Below are positions 38,507-47,486 of a DNA stretch of 64,000 nt, one piece after another. A model generated the notes under the pieces. The model saw only the letters and a program-made list of their open reading frames with translations, had not been told where the DNA came from and made no database searches. The translations under genes were made by a program, and so were the position numbers. Every line of letters begins with the position of its first letter. The first letter of the stretch is position 1. This DNA is from Gordoniibacillus kamchatkensis. GTDB taxonomy: Bacteria > Bacillota > Bacilli > Paenibacillales > NBRC-103111. The DNA is taken from NCBI RefSeq assembly GCF_000829455.1, contig NZ_JXAK01000003.1, positions 142,397-206,396 on the forward strand. Direction: 5' to 3'.

Positions 38507-38583
38507 AGCGTCCATCAAGGCGCTAACGGAGAATTTTTCCATTTCTGCTGAAAATCAGCGTCCATAAAGTCTCCGTTTAGCGC
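38507..38583. repeat. Intergenic palindromic repeat of unknown kind
   Basis: The gap 38398-38815 holds no gene. In it GCGCTAACGGAG (38520-38531) is mirrored by CTCCGTTTAGCGC (38571-38583), and AGCGTCCAT is directly repeated at 38507 and 38557, exactly 50 bp apart. It has the look of a dispersed intergenic repeat, but no second copy was seen in this window. Confidence 0.5.
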
Positions 38584-38815
38584 ACACGGGCTTTATTCCA
38601 CCATTCAGCAGCGTCTGTCCGGGGGGCCAGGGGCCGGATTCGGTTCGAGCTTGAACCAATCTGTTGCTGCAACGGCAAGTAAAGATTCAAAGTACCTTCA
38701 ATCCTGCTCGGAATAGCGTAAAATGACAATTGGGGCGCATCTCATGAATAAGTTCCCCGGTACGCCAATAAAAAAAGGGCAATACGCCGCTACGTATGCC
38801 ACTGTGATCTTCATT

Positions 38816-39262
38816 TCAATATCGTAAACGCCTTGCAAGAAACATCCTGATTAACATCCCCACAACGACTCCAACAACCAACCCGATAATCGCCAGCCAC
38901 ATCGGACCGAGAAAGTCGCGGGAAAAGATGAGCCCGGTCGTGGCAAAAAAAGCGCCGGAAGCGAAAGGGACAACCGCAAACGGCGTTACTCCGCCGCCCG
39001 CATCCTTATAAGCGTCCCAAATGCCGAACATATAGACGCAAGGGTAAAACATGAGCCAATGATAATCCGCTAACTGTATTGCCTGCTTAATGTCGCCATG
39101 AAAGCTGAGAATAATGACTTCGTTCAAATCGGCCTGCCAATTGATCACAAACTCCAATGCGACCAGCAGCAGCCCTTTCACATATCGGCCGTTGAGAAGC
39201 TGCCCAAAGCCCGGAAGGGCTATGCTCCATAAAAATACTTCGGTACGCGTCGTTTTCTTCAT
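38816..39262 (-). CDS. Small multi-pass membrane protein, function unknown
   Basis: This protein of about 148 residues begins MKKTTRTEVF, followed by LWSIALPGFGQLLNGRYVKG. The motif PGxGQLxNGxxxKG is shared by many small TM2/DUF5683-like membrane proteins of Gram-positive bacteria. Four hydrophobic segments follow. The ribosome-binding site is weak for ATG 39262; ATG 39274 is an alternative four codons earlier. The frame stays open upstream to 39481 but overlaps the divergent DUF3231 gene, so the longer form is unlikely. It is transcribed away from the DUF3231 gene with only about 88 bases between the starts. No function can be given. Confidence 0.7.
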   Translation of the reverse strand: MKKTTRTEVFLWSIALPGFGQLLNGRYVKGLLLVALEFVINWQADLNEVIILSFHGDIKQAIQLADYHWLMFYPCVYMFGIWDAYKDAGGGVTPFAVVPFASGAFFATTGLIFSRDFLGPMWLAIIGLVVGVVVGMLIRMFLARRLRY

Positions 39263-39350
39263 CTTAATTTCCATCTTTTCTATTTTAAGGTCGATTGCGC
39301 ATAAAACATTTATTTTGATAAATAATAAGGCAAAATTAAGGAGATGGGGA

Positions 39351-40403
39351 ATGGCCACGATGAATGCGATAAACGTAATGGACATCGAGAAAATGATTGA
39401 CAACACCGAGACGAACGTAAAATTGACGTCTGCAGAAATAGGAAAGCTTTGGGCGACGTATATGGGGAATAGCATGTCCAAATGTGTTTTGAATTATTAT
39501 TTGAACCATGTCGAGGATCAAGATATTCAACAAGTTCTGCAGCAAGCTCTGCATTTATCCGAACAATTCGTCGATACCATAAAAAACATTTTTCAACGGG
39601 ACAATGTTGCGGTTCCGGTCGCCTTTACGGAAGAAGACGTGAATGTCGGGGCGCCCAGGCTGTACGAGGATGAGTTTTATTTGCACTACTTGAAATATGC
39701 CGCAAAAGCGGGGATGAGCATCTATATTATTGCAATACCGATCATGACCAGATCGGATGTAAGAACATTTTTTACTCATTGCCTCAATTCGACGGTTAAG
39801 CTGATCAATGAGGTTAACGATATATTGGCCGCGAAGGGCTATTTGATTAAGCCGCCTTACATCCCTATGCCCGACGAAACCGATTTTGTCACAAAGCAAA
39901 ATTATTTAAACGGGTTTTTCGGCGATGTCAGACCTCTTCACGCTTTGGAGATCGCTCATCTTTACGATAACATCCAAAACAATGCGACAAGCAAAGCCGT
40001 GTTAATCGGTTTCGGCCAGGTTGCCAAGCTGCGGCAGGTGAAAGATTATTTCCGGAAAGGAAAAGAAATTTGTTCGAGACATATCGACATCTGCAGCGAG
40101 CTCCTTACTAAGGAAGACTTGCCCGCCCTTCCGCTGGTGGACCATTTGGTTACGGAATCGACATTCTCTCCGTTTTCGGATAAATTGATGATGTTCCATA
40201 AGCTGGATATGTTCGCTATGAGGATAAGAAATTATGGCAATTCCATGGCCGTCAGCGCAAGGCACGATCTCGCGGCAAAGTATGCGAAATTTATAGTCGA
40301 CGTCGGCAATTATGTAGAGGACGGAGCCAATACGATGATCGATTTGGGATGGATGGAACAGCCCCCGAAAGCAGCGGACCGGGATGCGATCGTAAAAAAG
40401 TAA
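39351..40403 (+). CDS. DUF3231 family protein
   Basis: This 350-residue protein has no signal peptide and is mostly helical. The halves (about 10-165 and 185-340) look like a duplicated four-helix bundle: LTSAEIGKLWATYMGNSMSKC in the first half and LHALEIAHLYDNIQNN with SPFSDKLMMFH in the second fit DUF3231 proteins, which are widespread in endospore formers and have a ferritin-like outline. Function is unknown. TTAAGGAG precedes ATG 39351. Upstream, GCATA (39299-39303) and AATAATA (39321-39327) might be a forespore sigma-factor promoter, but this is a weak match. A hairpin at 40497-40523 (CGCCACG/CGTGGCG) might end the transcript. Confidence 0.8.
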   Translation: MATMNAINVMDIEKMIDNTETNVKLTSAEIGKLWATYMGNSMSKCVLNYYLNHVEDQDIQQVLQQALHLSEQFVDTIKNIFQRDNVAVPVAFTEEDVNVGAPRLYEDEFYLHYLKYAAKAGMSIYIIAIPIMTRSDVRTFFTHCLNSTVKLINEVNDILAAKGYLIKPPYIPMPDETDFVTKQNYLNGFFGDVRPLHALEIAHLYDNIQNNATSKAVLIGFGQVAKLRQVKDYFRKGKEICSRHIDICSELLTKEDLPALPLVDHLVTESTFSPFSDKLMMFHKLDMFAMRIRNYGNSMAVSARHDLAAKYAKFIVDVGNYVEDGANTMIDLGWMEQPPKAADRDAIVKK

Positions 40404-40587
40404 TGAGGACGATCGTAGCCTCTTCATTATTACCATTATAGGTAAAAATTTCCAAAATCATTCATTGATGGCGTAAGTCGAAGCGGAGTTCTACAACGCC
40501 ACGAAAGTTCACTGCCCGTGGCGATTTCTGCCTCATACGCTTAAATACCCGTCAGCTCGGTCTCTGTTATTTCAACAAATGATTTGG

Positions 40588-40626
40588 CCGGTGATGCTTT
40601 GCCCACCCGCCAAAGCCAGTCACCGG
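40588..40626 (-). terminator. Hairpin downstream of the DoxX gene
   Basis: CCGGTGA/TCACCGG with inner GCTTTG/CAAAGC forms a long two-part stem 24 bases beyond the stop of the minus-strand DoxX gene. The T tract is poor, so its terminator role is uncertain. Confidence 0.5.
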
Positions 40627-40649
40627 AAACAATAGAGACGATACTTATC

Positions 40650-41018
40650 TTAAGATAACGGAAGTATCAGACCATCTGCATGAATGATGGTTAGAATGAT
40701 GATTAACGCGGTAAAAACGATGGCTGGCGCCGTTTTGCCGATTGGATCTTTGACCCTGAAATGCGCGAGGCACGCCAATAACATAGTGATTCCAAGCCAA
40801 ACTCCAGCCCATGCGACCGCCCCTGCATACCAGTAGCCGATGATGAGCAACACTGCTCCGGCTAACTGGACGATACCTGTGACTACACGAAACCACTGCG
40901 GTAGTCCAAGATTCTTGAAAATATCTGCCCAGTATTTAGCCCCCGCGATCTTGGCTCCTCCTGAAAAGGCATAGTATAAGACCAACAAACTTTGAAGAAC
41001 GATGGAAAATACAGTCAT
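40650..41018 (-). CDS. DoxX-like family membrane protein
   Basis: This 122-residue protein has four hydrophobic helices. Words YYAFSGGAKIAGAKYWADIF and LGLPQWFRVVTGIVQLAGA are typical of the DoxX-like family, small membrane proteins of unclear redox-related role. AAGGGAGG lies at the right distance before its ATG at 41018. In many actinobacteria and bacilli, DoxX or carboxymuconolactone-decarboxylase genes lie beside ECF41 sigma-factor genes that regulate them. Here the divergent neighbour is a damaged ECF41-type gene, so any such control has probably been lost. Confidence 0.85.
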   Translation of the reverse strand: MTVFSIVLQSLLVLYYAFSGGAKIAGAKYWADIFKNLGLPQWFRVVTGIVQLAGAVLLIIGYWYAGAVAWAGVWLGITMLLACLAHFRVKDPIGKTAPAIVFTALIIILTIIHADGLILPLS

Positions 41019-41063
41019 AAGGATTTCCTCCCTTTATTTTATGCGCCATTAATTTCGAATTGC

Positions 41064-41838
41064 CATGCTATACAGGACTCATGGATACGTCTTAGCCGAA
41101 CCGAAATTAGCGAGGTCGAGAATATGGGGGGATGGCTGACGACGATCGTCTCGAGAGTTTGTCTGGATATGCTGCGAACTCGCAAATCGCGGCGTGAGGA
41201 GCTTACGATGGTGAGTATACCTGAACCGGTTAATAGCCCACAGGACGAAAACAACCCCGAGCACGAAGCATTGTTGGCTGACTCTGTTGGTCTTGCGATG
41301 CTGATGGTCCTTGGAAATTTGAATCCCGCCGAACGGATCGCATTCGTATTGCACGATATTTTCGCCTTTCTCGGAGATCGCCCCGATTATAGGGCGTAAC
41401 GAGGTTGCAGCCAGACAGCTTGCGAGCCGTGCACGCCGTCGGGTTCAGGGAGCGAAAGAGACTGCGGATTCGGAGGAGTTCAAGCGAAAAAGGGAGCTTG
41501 TAGACGCTTTCTTAGCTGCGTCGCGCGCTGGAGATTTTGAGAAGCTTCTTGCGGTATTAGACCCCGACGTTGTGCTCCGGCAAGACCCTGCATTTCCGCC
41601 GGTCGCAGCATGGCCGGTTGTTCACGGTGCGGAAGCTGTGGCCAAGGGCTTCGCCGGTCGTGCCCAGGGTGCAAGACCGGTGCTCGTGAACGGAGCTGTG
41701 GGCGTAGTCGTTGCTCCTCGCGGTCAATTGCTTTTCATACTCGAACTCAAGATTGTGGATGGCAAGATCACCGAGATCGAAATGATCGCCGAACAAGACC
41801 GGATTCGCCAGCTCGACTTAGCAGAAATGAAGGATTAG
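41064..41838 (+). pseudogene. ECF41-type RNA polymerase sigma factor (SigJ-like), truncated and frameshifted
   Basis: The reading frame gives IQDSWIRLSR and then GGWLTTIVSRVCLDMLRTRKSRREE, a clear ECF41 sigma-2 region. It continues into region 4 (LNPAERIAFVLHDIF), breaks near 41370, and resumes in another frame with EIAPIIGRNEVAARQLASRARRRVQGA and the SnoaL-like C-terminal domain (DAFLAASRAGDFEKLLAVLDPDVVLRQDP) that marks the group. The first 40-45 residues of a normal sigma-2 region, including the start, are missing; upstream sequence runs directly into the DoxX gene. Two independent defects make this a pseudogene rather than a simple sequence error. Confidence 0.8.
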
Positions 41839-41986
41839 CTTAAAAGAGAGCCATAATAACAATAAAGTTGAAACGCATTGTCTGCGACAGTGCGTTTTTG
41901 TATTTTGTTCAAGATCATGTCTTTACACGCACCAAACAACTGTGTAAAAAATCTGAACAAAAGATAAATTCGCCGCATATCGAAGT

Positions 41987-42006
41987 GGAAGCGCTTCCGC
42001 TACAAT
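41987..42006 (+). promoter_or_regulatory. LacI/CcpA-like operator overlapping a -10 box
   Basis: GGAAGCGCTTCC at 41987-41998 is a perfect 12-bp palindrome with the central CG of LacI-family and cre sites. TACAAT at 42001-42006 follows as a -10 box, but no good -35 was found. The site would control the CUT2 transporter genes. Confidence 0.6.
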
Positions 42007-42045
42007 GAACGAAGGAAAGCGATTACTACCAATGGGCGGGGAACG

Positions 42046-42840
42046 ATGAAGCAAATACCTGCATTTGAGGCCAGAGGCATCGTCAAAAATTTCGGCCGCA
42101 TTCAAGCTCTCAAAGGGATCGATTTTTCGATTTATCCGGGCGAGGTAGTCGGGCTTCTAGGCGACAACGGGGCGGGCAAATCGACGCTCATCAAAGTGTT
42201 TTCCGGAGCGCTTTCTCCCGACGAAGGAGAGCTGCGGCTTGAAGGGAAGCCGTGCCGGTTCTCGTCGCCGCAAGAAGCAAGAGACGCCGGCATCGAGACG
42301 GTCTATCAGGACCTGGCATTGGCGACGGATCTCGACATCGAATCCAACTTGTTTTTGGGCCGGGAGATCGTGAAGAAAGGCTGGCGAGGCAAGTTCGGTT
42401 TTTTGGACCGAAGAGCGATGTTCCAAGAAGTGGAAGACTTGTTCGACAAGCTGAACATTCGCGTGCGCGACCTACGTGCGAACATTTCCGACCTGTCCGG
42501 AGGGCAGCGGCAAGCGGTAGCGGTGGCACGCGCCGTCAAATGGGGCAACAAGCTGGTAATTATGGACGAACCTACGGCCGCTTTGGGCGTGGAGCAGTCG
42601 GCGATGGTGCTCGATCTCGTCAGGCAAGTTCGCTCCAAAGGGATTCCGGTTATTTTTATTAGCCACACGATGCCTTTCGTCTTCGACGTTTGCGACCGTA
42701 TCGTCATCCTCCGCCTTGGAGAAGTTGCGGCAGATCTGAAAGTGAGCGAAACGACGGTGAACGAAGTGGTGCAGTACATTACCGGCTCCAAGCAGTCCGA
42801 GAGCATTGCCCGGCTCCAGCAGGCAGGCGCCCGCGCATGA
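42046..42840 (+). CDS. CUT2 sugar ABC transporter ATP-binding protein, single domain (FrcA-like)
   Basis: This 264-residue protein is an ABC ATPase: Walker A GDNGAGKST (about residues 44-52), Q-loop YQDLAL, signature LSGGQRQAVA, Walker B LVIMDEP, and switch His in ISHTM. Ribose-type (CUT2) ATPases usually carry two fused ATPase halves of about 500 residues; this one has only the first, as in the FrcA fructose ATPase, so it probably works as a homodimer. The motif following the signature and the PTAALGVEQ segment are of the CUT2 kind. Start ATG 42046 has a weak GGCGGGG site. The permease gene follows at once. Confidence 0.9.
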   Translation: MKQIPAFEARGIVKNFGRIQALKGIDFSIYPGEVVGLLGDNGAGKSTLIKVFSGALSPDEGELRLEGKPCRFSSPQEARDAGIETVYQDLALATDLDIESNLFLGREIVKKGWRGKFGFLDRRAMFQEVEDLFDKLNIRVRDLRANISDLSGGQRQAVAVARAVKWGNKLVIMDEPTAALGVEQSAMVLDLVRQVRSKGIPVIFISHTMPFVFDVCDRIVILRLGEVAADLKVSETTVNEVVQYITGSKQSESIARLQQAGARA

Positions 42841-42857
42841 AAGGAGAACAGAGCCCA

Positions 42858-43859
42858 ATGACCAGAAATACGGCGGCTTCATTGAACATGCATACCCGTT
42901 CCGTCAAGCAACGTCTCGGGGACTTTTGGATTTTCGGCGTGCTCGTGCTGCTGATCCTCATCTTCGGCATCATCAATCCGGTGTTTTTCACGGTCGACAA
43001 CTGGAACAACACGTCGACGTTTATGACGGATACGCTGCTGCTGGCGCTGGCGGAAACCGTCGTGATTTTGACGGCGGGCATCGATTTGTCCGTTGGCGCG
43101 AACATGGGGTTGTCCAGCATCGTTTTTTCGCTCATTTTGCAATACGGCATGGAGCATGGCATAAGTCCCGCGCTTTCGATACCGCTCGGCGTATTGGGAG
43201 GATTGGTGACGGGCGTCCTGGTCGGTCTCGTCAACGGCTTTCTCATTACCAGGTGGAAAATCACTCCGTTCATCTCGACGCTCGGCATGCTCGGCGTGTG
43301 CACGGGGCTTACGTTCATCGTTTGCAACGGGACCAGCGTCACGAATTTGCCGGCAGAGCTCGGCACGATCGGCAATTACATTATTTTCGGCTTCATCAGC
43401 TTCTCCGTGCTCGTTACGGCGCTTGCGGTCGTATGGATCTATACGGTGCTGACGAAAACCCGTTTCGGCCGGTACACCTACGCGATCGGCAGCAACGCGG
43501 AAGCCGCTTCCCGCGCGGGCATCAACGTAAACAAGCATTTGACCAAGGTGTACGTGCTGTCCGGCTTCCTGGCCGCGCTCGCCGGCATCATCATCGTGAT
43601 GCGCTTCGTCAACGGTTCGCCGCTGACGGGATCGCATACGGAGCTTAATGCGGTCGCGGCGGTCGTAATCGGCGGCACGAGCCTATTCGGCGGCAGAGGC
43701 AGCATCTGGGGCTCCGTGGTCGGAGCGGCGATTATCGCGGTGCTGCTGACGGGGCTGGTGCTTGCGCATGTGCAGGCATATTGGCAGATCGTCGCTGTCG
43801 GCGCCATTATCGTCCTCGCCGTGTATGTCGATCAATTGCGCAATAGAAACAGACGGTAG
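42858..43859 (+). CDS. CUT2 sugar ABC transporter permease (RbsC/FrcC-like)
   Basis: This protein of 333 residues has about ten hydrophobic segments. Family words LTAGIDLSVGANMGLSSI, TRFGRYTYAIGSNAEAASRAGI and GGTSLFGGRGSIWGSVVGA are characteristic of RbsC-type pores, which transport pentoses, fructose or related monosaccharides. The start is ATG 42858, with AAGGAG 11 bases upstream; an in-frame ATG at 42837 overlaps the ATPase gene and has no site. It works with the single-domain ATPase before it and the binding protein after it. Confidence 0.93.
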   Translation: MTRNTAASLNMHTRSVKQRLGDFWIFGVLVLLILIFGIINPVFFTVDNWNNTSTFMTDTLLLALAETVVILTAGIDLSVGANMGLSSIVFSLILQYGMEHGISPALSIPLGVLGGLVTGVLVGLVNGFLITRWKITPFISTLGMLGVCTGLTFIVCNGTSVTNLPAELGTIGNYIIFGFISFSVLVTALAVVWIYTVLTKTRFGRYTYAIGSNAEAASRAGINVNKHLTKVYVLSGFLAALAGIIIVMRFVNGSPLTGSHTELNAVAAVVIGGTSLFGGRGSIWGSVVGAAIIAVLLTGLVLAHVQAYWQIVAVGAIIVLAVYVDQLRNRNRR

Positions 43860-43910
43860 CGACGTCTTTTCTATATGAAGCCATTCCATTTCTTAGGAGG
43901 GTTACGCCAC

Positions 43911-44949
43911 ATGAAAAAGGTATTGTTAGGGGTTCTGGCAACGCTCGTCTCCATCTCTCTGACAGCGTGCGGTTCGTCTTCGGGAGGGGGGAGCAAACCG
44001 GCGCAAACGGCGCCGGCCGCGTCCGGCGACAGCAAACCGGCCGCAGCCGACAGCGGCGGGAAGGACAAGAAGAAGCCGCGCATCGCCTACGTGGCCGGCA
44101 TTACGACTGACGCCTTTTATATCTCGATGAAGTTCGGGGCGGAGGAAGTAGCCGGCAAGCTCGGAGTCGATCTCGTCTGGACAGGAGCGCCGGAGTGGGA
44201 CTACACGAAGCAGACTCCGATTGTCGACAGCCTGATCGCCGAAAAAGTGGACGCCATCATCATCGCGCCGAACGATGCCAAAGCGATGGTCGCCCCGCTC
44301 AAAAAAAGCGATGAGCGCCGGCATTCCCGTATTTACGGTGGATACGAACGTTTCCGACGAGTCGGCGTACGTCGCCAACGTCACTTCCGACAATTTGCAA
44401 GGCGGCAAACTGGGCGCCGATACGCTGGCAAAGCTGATCGGGGAGAAAGGAAAAGTGCTCGTCATGAACACGAAGCCGGGCATCTCCACGACCGACGACC
44501 GCCAGAAAGGCTTCCTGGAAGAAATCAAAAAGTTTCCGAACGTTCAAGTCGTGGCGACCGAATATTGCGACGATCAGGCGACGGTCGCGGCCAAAAAAAC
44601 GCAGGACGTCCTGCTGGCCAACCCCGATTTGAGCGGCGTATTCGCGGCTAACGTCGTGTCCGGCGCCGGCGTGGCGCAAGGGCTGCGCGTGAAGAACGCG
44701 CAAGACAAAGTGAAGCTCGTTTCCTACGACGCCGGTCCGGAGCAAGTGAAGTCGCTGAAAGCGAACGAGCTGCAGGCGATCATCTCGCAGAAGCCGCTGG
44801 AAGAAGCGCGCATCATTTTGCAAATGGCTTACGACTACTTGAACGGCAAAAAGGACGTCAAAAAGCTGACCGTGCTCGACAACGTATCGGTTACGCCGGA
44901 CAACATCGACAAACCGGACGTTCAGCAATGGCTGTACCGCACCAAGTAA
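43911..44949 (+). pseudogene. CUT2 sugar-binding lipoprotein (RbsB/FrcB-like), one frameshift in an A7 run
   Basis: The N-terminal half is a lipoprotein (lipobox LTAC) with a ribose-binding-protein fold (RIAYVAGITTDAFYISMKFG, VDAIIIAPNDAKAM). At the run of seven A residues at 44301-44307 the frame is lost. With six A residues, the protein would continue as SAGIPVFTVDTNV, TSDNLQGGKLGADTLA and onward to the stop at 44949, giving about 345 residues. It is the third component of the CUT2 transporter. One extra base in a homopolymer is a common sequencing error, so the gene may in fact be intact; transcriptional slippage on A7 is less likely. TAGGAGG precedes ATG 43911. Confidence 0.85.
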
Positions 44950-44986
44950 GTCCCCGACATTCGAAAGTTTGACAGAAGCCGAAGCG

Positions 44987-45035
44987 AAAAAATGACTGCC
45001 AGGCAGCTTGAGTGCTGCCCCGGCAGTCATTTTTT
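44987..45035. terminator. Bipartite palindromic terminator, copy 2 (bidirectional)
   Basis: AAAAAATGACTGCC pairs with GGCAGTCATTTTTT, with an inner GGCAGC/GCTGCC stem. It lies between the convergent CUT2 operon and the yhbH gene and can serve both. It is nearly identical to 34310-34354, differing in the apical loop (GA versus AG) and in tract length. Confidence 0.9.
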
Positions 45036-45042
45036 CATCGCA

Positions 45043-46203
45043 CTAACTGCTCAAGCTGCCTTCCGGCCGCTTCGCGAAAAACGTCTTCAGCGCCTTGTAC
45101 ACTTCGCCCTTCTCGCGTATGACGCAATGGAGAAACTTCGGATTTTGGATGTTCCGGTAGGCGGACATGAGCGTCGAGCTGCGGTTGTATTGGTTGACCT
45201 CGCCGTAGCCGAACATATTGCAGCGTTCGACGAGCTCGTGGATCAGCTTGACGCACCGCTCGTTGTCGCTTGTCAAGTTGTCGCCGTCGGAGAAGTGGAA
45301 CGGGTAAATGTTGTACTGGGCCGGCGGATACCGCGTATCGATAATGTCCAGCGCGGTCTGGTACGCCGACGAGCAAATCGTGCCGCCGCTCTCTCCTTTC
45401 GTGAAAAACTCCTCCTCCGTCACTTCCTTCGCTTCGGTGTGATGGGCGATAAACACGATCTCGACGCTCTCATATTTGGTGCGCAGGAAACGGGTCATCC
45501 AGAAGAAGAAGCTGCGGGCGATATATTTCTCGAACGAGCCCATGCTTCCCGAGGTGTCCATCATCGCGATAATGAGCGCGTTGGAATGCGGCTTTTCGAC
45601 TTCGTCCCACGTCTTGAAACGAAGGTCGTCGGGAGTGATGCGGTGCGCATCCGGCGCCCCGTCGCGGGCGTTGCGCCTGATGCTCTCCAGCAGCGTCCGC
45701 TTCTTGTCGATGTTGGACATAATGCCTTTTTTCCGGATGTCGTTGAAGACGATCTCCTTTGTGCTCATATTTTTTTTGTCTTTGTTTTGCAAGTTCGGCA
45801 GCTCGAGTTCCTCGAACAGCAGCGTTTGCAGCTCCTCCATGCTCACTTCCGCCTCGTAATAATCGTCGCCCGGCTGGTCGCCGGCGCCTTCCCCTTTGCC
45901 GGGGCCGGCTTGCGCGGAAGGATCGACGCCGAGCACGTCGCCGACCTGGGAATCGCCGTCGCCCTGGCCGACGTGCTTCGATTTATTGTAATTGAAGCGG
46001 AAACGGTATTCGTCAAGGGAACGGATCGGCACTTTCACGATTTGTTTGCCGTCGGACATAATAATGTTTTCTTCCGTGACCAGGTCCGGCAAGTTTTGTT
46101 TGATCGCCTCGCGGACTTTTTGCTGGTGCCGGGTTTGATCCTGAAATCCTTTGCGGTGAAGTGACCAGTCCTCGCGGGAGACGATGAACAGCGGATTCGT
46201 CAT
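45043..46203 (-). CDS. yhbH: YhbH-type sporulation protein (DUF444)
   Basis: This protein of 386 residues has no signal peptide. A basic N-terminus ([20 protein letters not shown]), a Gly/Asp-rich linker at about residues 80-115 and a von Willebrand A-like domain with the metal-site motif DTSGSMG (about residues 215-221) are all as in Bacillus subtilis YhbH, which is similar in length. In Bacillus, yhbH belongs to a sporulation-linked group with prkA-type kinase and spoVR genes, none of which is seen here. ATG 46203 lies 11 bases from AGGAGG; a GTG at 46215 is in frame but abuts the site. The gene is isolated between sugar operons. Confidence 0.9.
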   Translation of the reverse strand: MTNPLFIVSREDWSLHRKGFQDQTRHQQKVREAIKQNLPDLVTEENIIMSDGKQIVKVPIRSLDEYRFRFNYNKSKHVGQGDGDSQVGDVLGVDPSAQAGPGKGEGAGDQPGDDYYEAEVSMEELQTLLFEELELPNLQNKDKKNMSTKEIVFNDIRKKGIMSNIDKKRTLLESIRRNARDGAPDAHRITPDDLRFKTWDEVEKPHSNALIIAMMDTSGSMGSFEKYIARSFFFWMTRFLRTKYESVEIVFIAHHTEAKEVTEEEFFTKGESGGTICSSAYQTALDIIDTRYPPAQYNIYPFHFSDGDNLTSDNERCVKLIHELVERCNMFGYGEVNQYNRSSTLMSAYRNIQNPKFLHCVIREKGEVYKALKTFFAKRPEGSLSS

Positions 46204-46511
46204 AAGCGGCGACACCTCCTGAAAGATATGAATGGCCTATCTTGCGCGAACGTCACTCGGGAAATAGTGCTTGTTATCATTTATATTCAATCGGTGGGGG
46301 GTTATGTGAAGGAGAGCTTGCATCGGGGGACGGATGGGCAGACTCTCAAGAGTCATGCCAATGGAAAAGAGGAATGCACCTTTGTCAATCAATTGGACAA
46401 TAGAACCGAGAAATACACCCAGCATCGCAGTAACGAACGTTCGTATTCATTGGAGGTGAAGAGCCCATTACTCAAGGATCCAGTACGATCGATTAGCTCA
46501 TCCAAATGGCG
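46204..46511. other. Intergenic region without a recognisable gene
   Basis: These 308 bases lie between the start of yhbH and the stop of the AraC gene, both on the minus strand. An open frame of about 100 residues on the plus strand has no family features and no ribosome-binding site. The yhbH promoter should be here, but none was picked out with confidence. Confidence 0.5.
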
Positions 46512-47351
46512 TTACAAGCGATGCGCGTAACGGTTCCGATACTCGCGGGGAGAGCATTCGGCGTATGCCTTGAACTGCTTGTTAAAGGCGCTGAGCGATT
46601 GAAAGCCGCTTCTTTCGGCGATTTCTATGATCGGCAGTTCGGAGATGCGCAGCAAATCCATAGCCGCTTGAATGCGCAGCCGATTGACAAAGTCATGCGG
46701 GGACAAGCCCGTCAGCAGTCGGAACTCGCGGTAGTAGAGAGACCGCCCGATCCCTGCCTGCCTGGCAAGCTCATCGCCGTCAAGCGGCTCGAGGTAATGG
46801 GCGAGAACATAGCCGACCGACTCCGCGACGGCGGAGCCGGCTCCGCTCACGGTCTTGTGCCCCCGCCTTTCATGAACGAATCCGTCCACCTGCAGTAGAA
46901 TATCGATCAGGTGCATATATTGCCGCGTAACCCAAGCGCCGGCGCCCTGCTCCTGGGCCTCGGCGGCACTGCGCGCCGCTTGCGTGATCACCTTGGCATA
47001 GGGCGTATCCCCGGGAATAAACGGAGGCATGCCTCGTTCGGCGTAGAACGGCAGGAGCAGCCGATTGCCATCGGGCAGCTTCAGTACGGCTGAGGGAGTG
47101 AACAGCACGAGAATCGCCTCGAACGGCTTGCCCGGCTGCGCGAAGCTCCAATGCGGCTCGAAGGGGCGGCAAAGAAACACATCGCCGGGACGTCCGCGAT
47201 ACGTGCGGTCGCCAAACCGGTATTCCAATTCCTCTTCCAGCAGTACCCCGATCTCCAAACAATCATGCACATGCAGGTCATGCTCCTCGTCCGATCCCCA
47301 GACGCGGCTGAATGCAAAAGAACGAGTCAACCGCAATTGTTCGACATACAT
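46512..47351 (-). CDS. AraC-family regulator with cupin sensor domain
   Basis: This 279-residue cytoplasmic protein has an N-terminal cupin-like sugar-sensing domain (HVHDCLEIGVLLEEELEY, GDVFLCRPFEPHW) and a C-terminal AraC double helix-turn-helix (LARQAGIGRSLYYREFRLLTG, IAERSGFQSLSAFNKQFKAY). It is divergent from the oxidoreductase/isomerase pair, with about 135 bases between the starts, and probably regulates that pair and perhaps the mannosidase operon further on. GGAGGGG precedes ATG 47351 closely. The inducer is unknown. Confidence 0.9.
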   Translation of the reverse strand: MYVEQLRLTRSFAFSRVWGSDEEHDLHVHDCLEIGVLLEEELEYRFGDRTYRGRPGDVFLCRPFEPHWSFAQPGKPFEAILVLFTPSAVLKLPDGNRLLLPFYAERGMPPFIPGDTPYAKVITQAARSAAEAQEQGAGAWVTRQYMHLIDILLQVDGFVHERRGHKTVSGAGSAVAESVGYVLAHYLEPLDGDELARQAGIGRSLYYREFRLLTGLSPHDFVNRLRIQAAMDLLRISELPIIEIAERSGFQSLSAFNKQFKAYAECSPREYRNRYAHRL

Positions 47352-47486
47352 CCGAACCCCTCCTATTCTCTAATCATTATCATGTTGTGGACAAAATGAC
47401 AAGTTTGACGCGAGCTCGGAAGAGATTCCGGCGCGGCGCTGTGTTACATTGGGGTCACATTTTCCTATACAGAGGTGATCTTCTCA

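Noticed and set aside
44301..44307. Programmed ribosomal frameshifting at the A7 run
   Set aside because: The A-AAA-AAG slippery heptamer is not in the zero frame there, and no stimulatory structure is evident; an extra base is the simpler reading.
46228..46530. 100-codon plus-strand frame between yhbH and the AraC gene
   Set aside because: It has no ribosome-binding site and no family likeness, and it overlaps the 3' end of the AraC gene.
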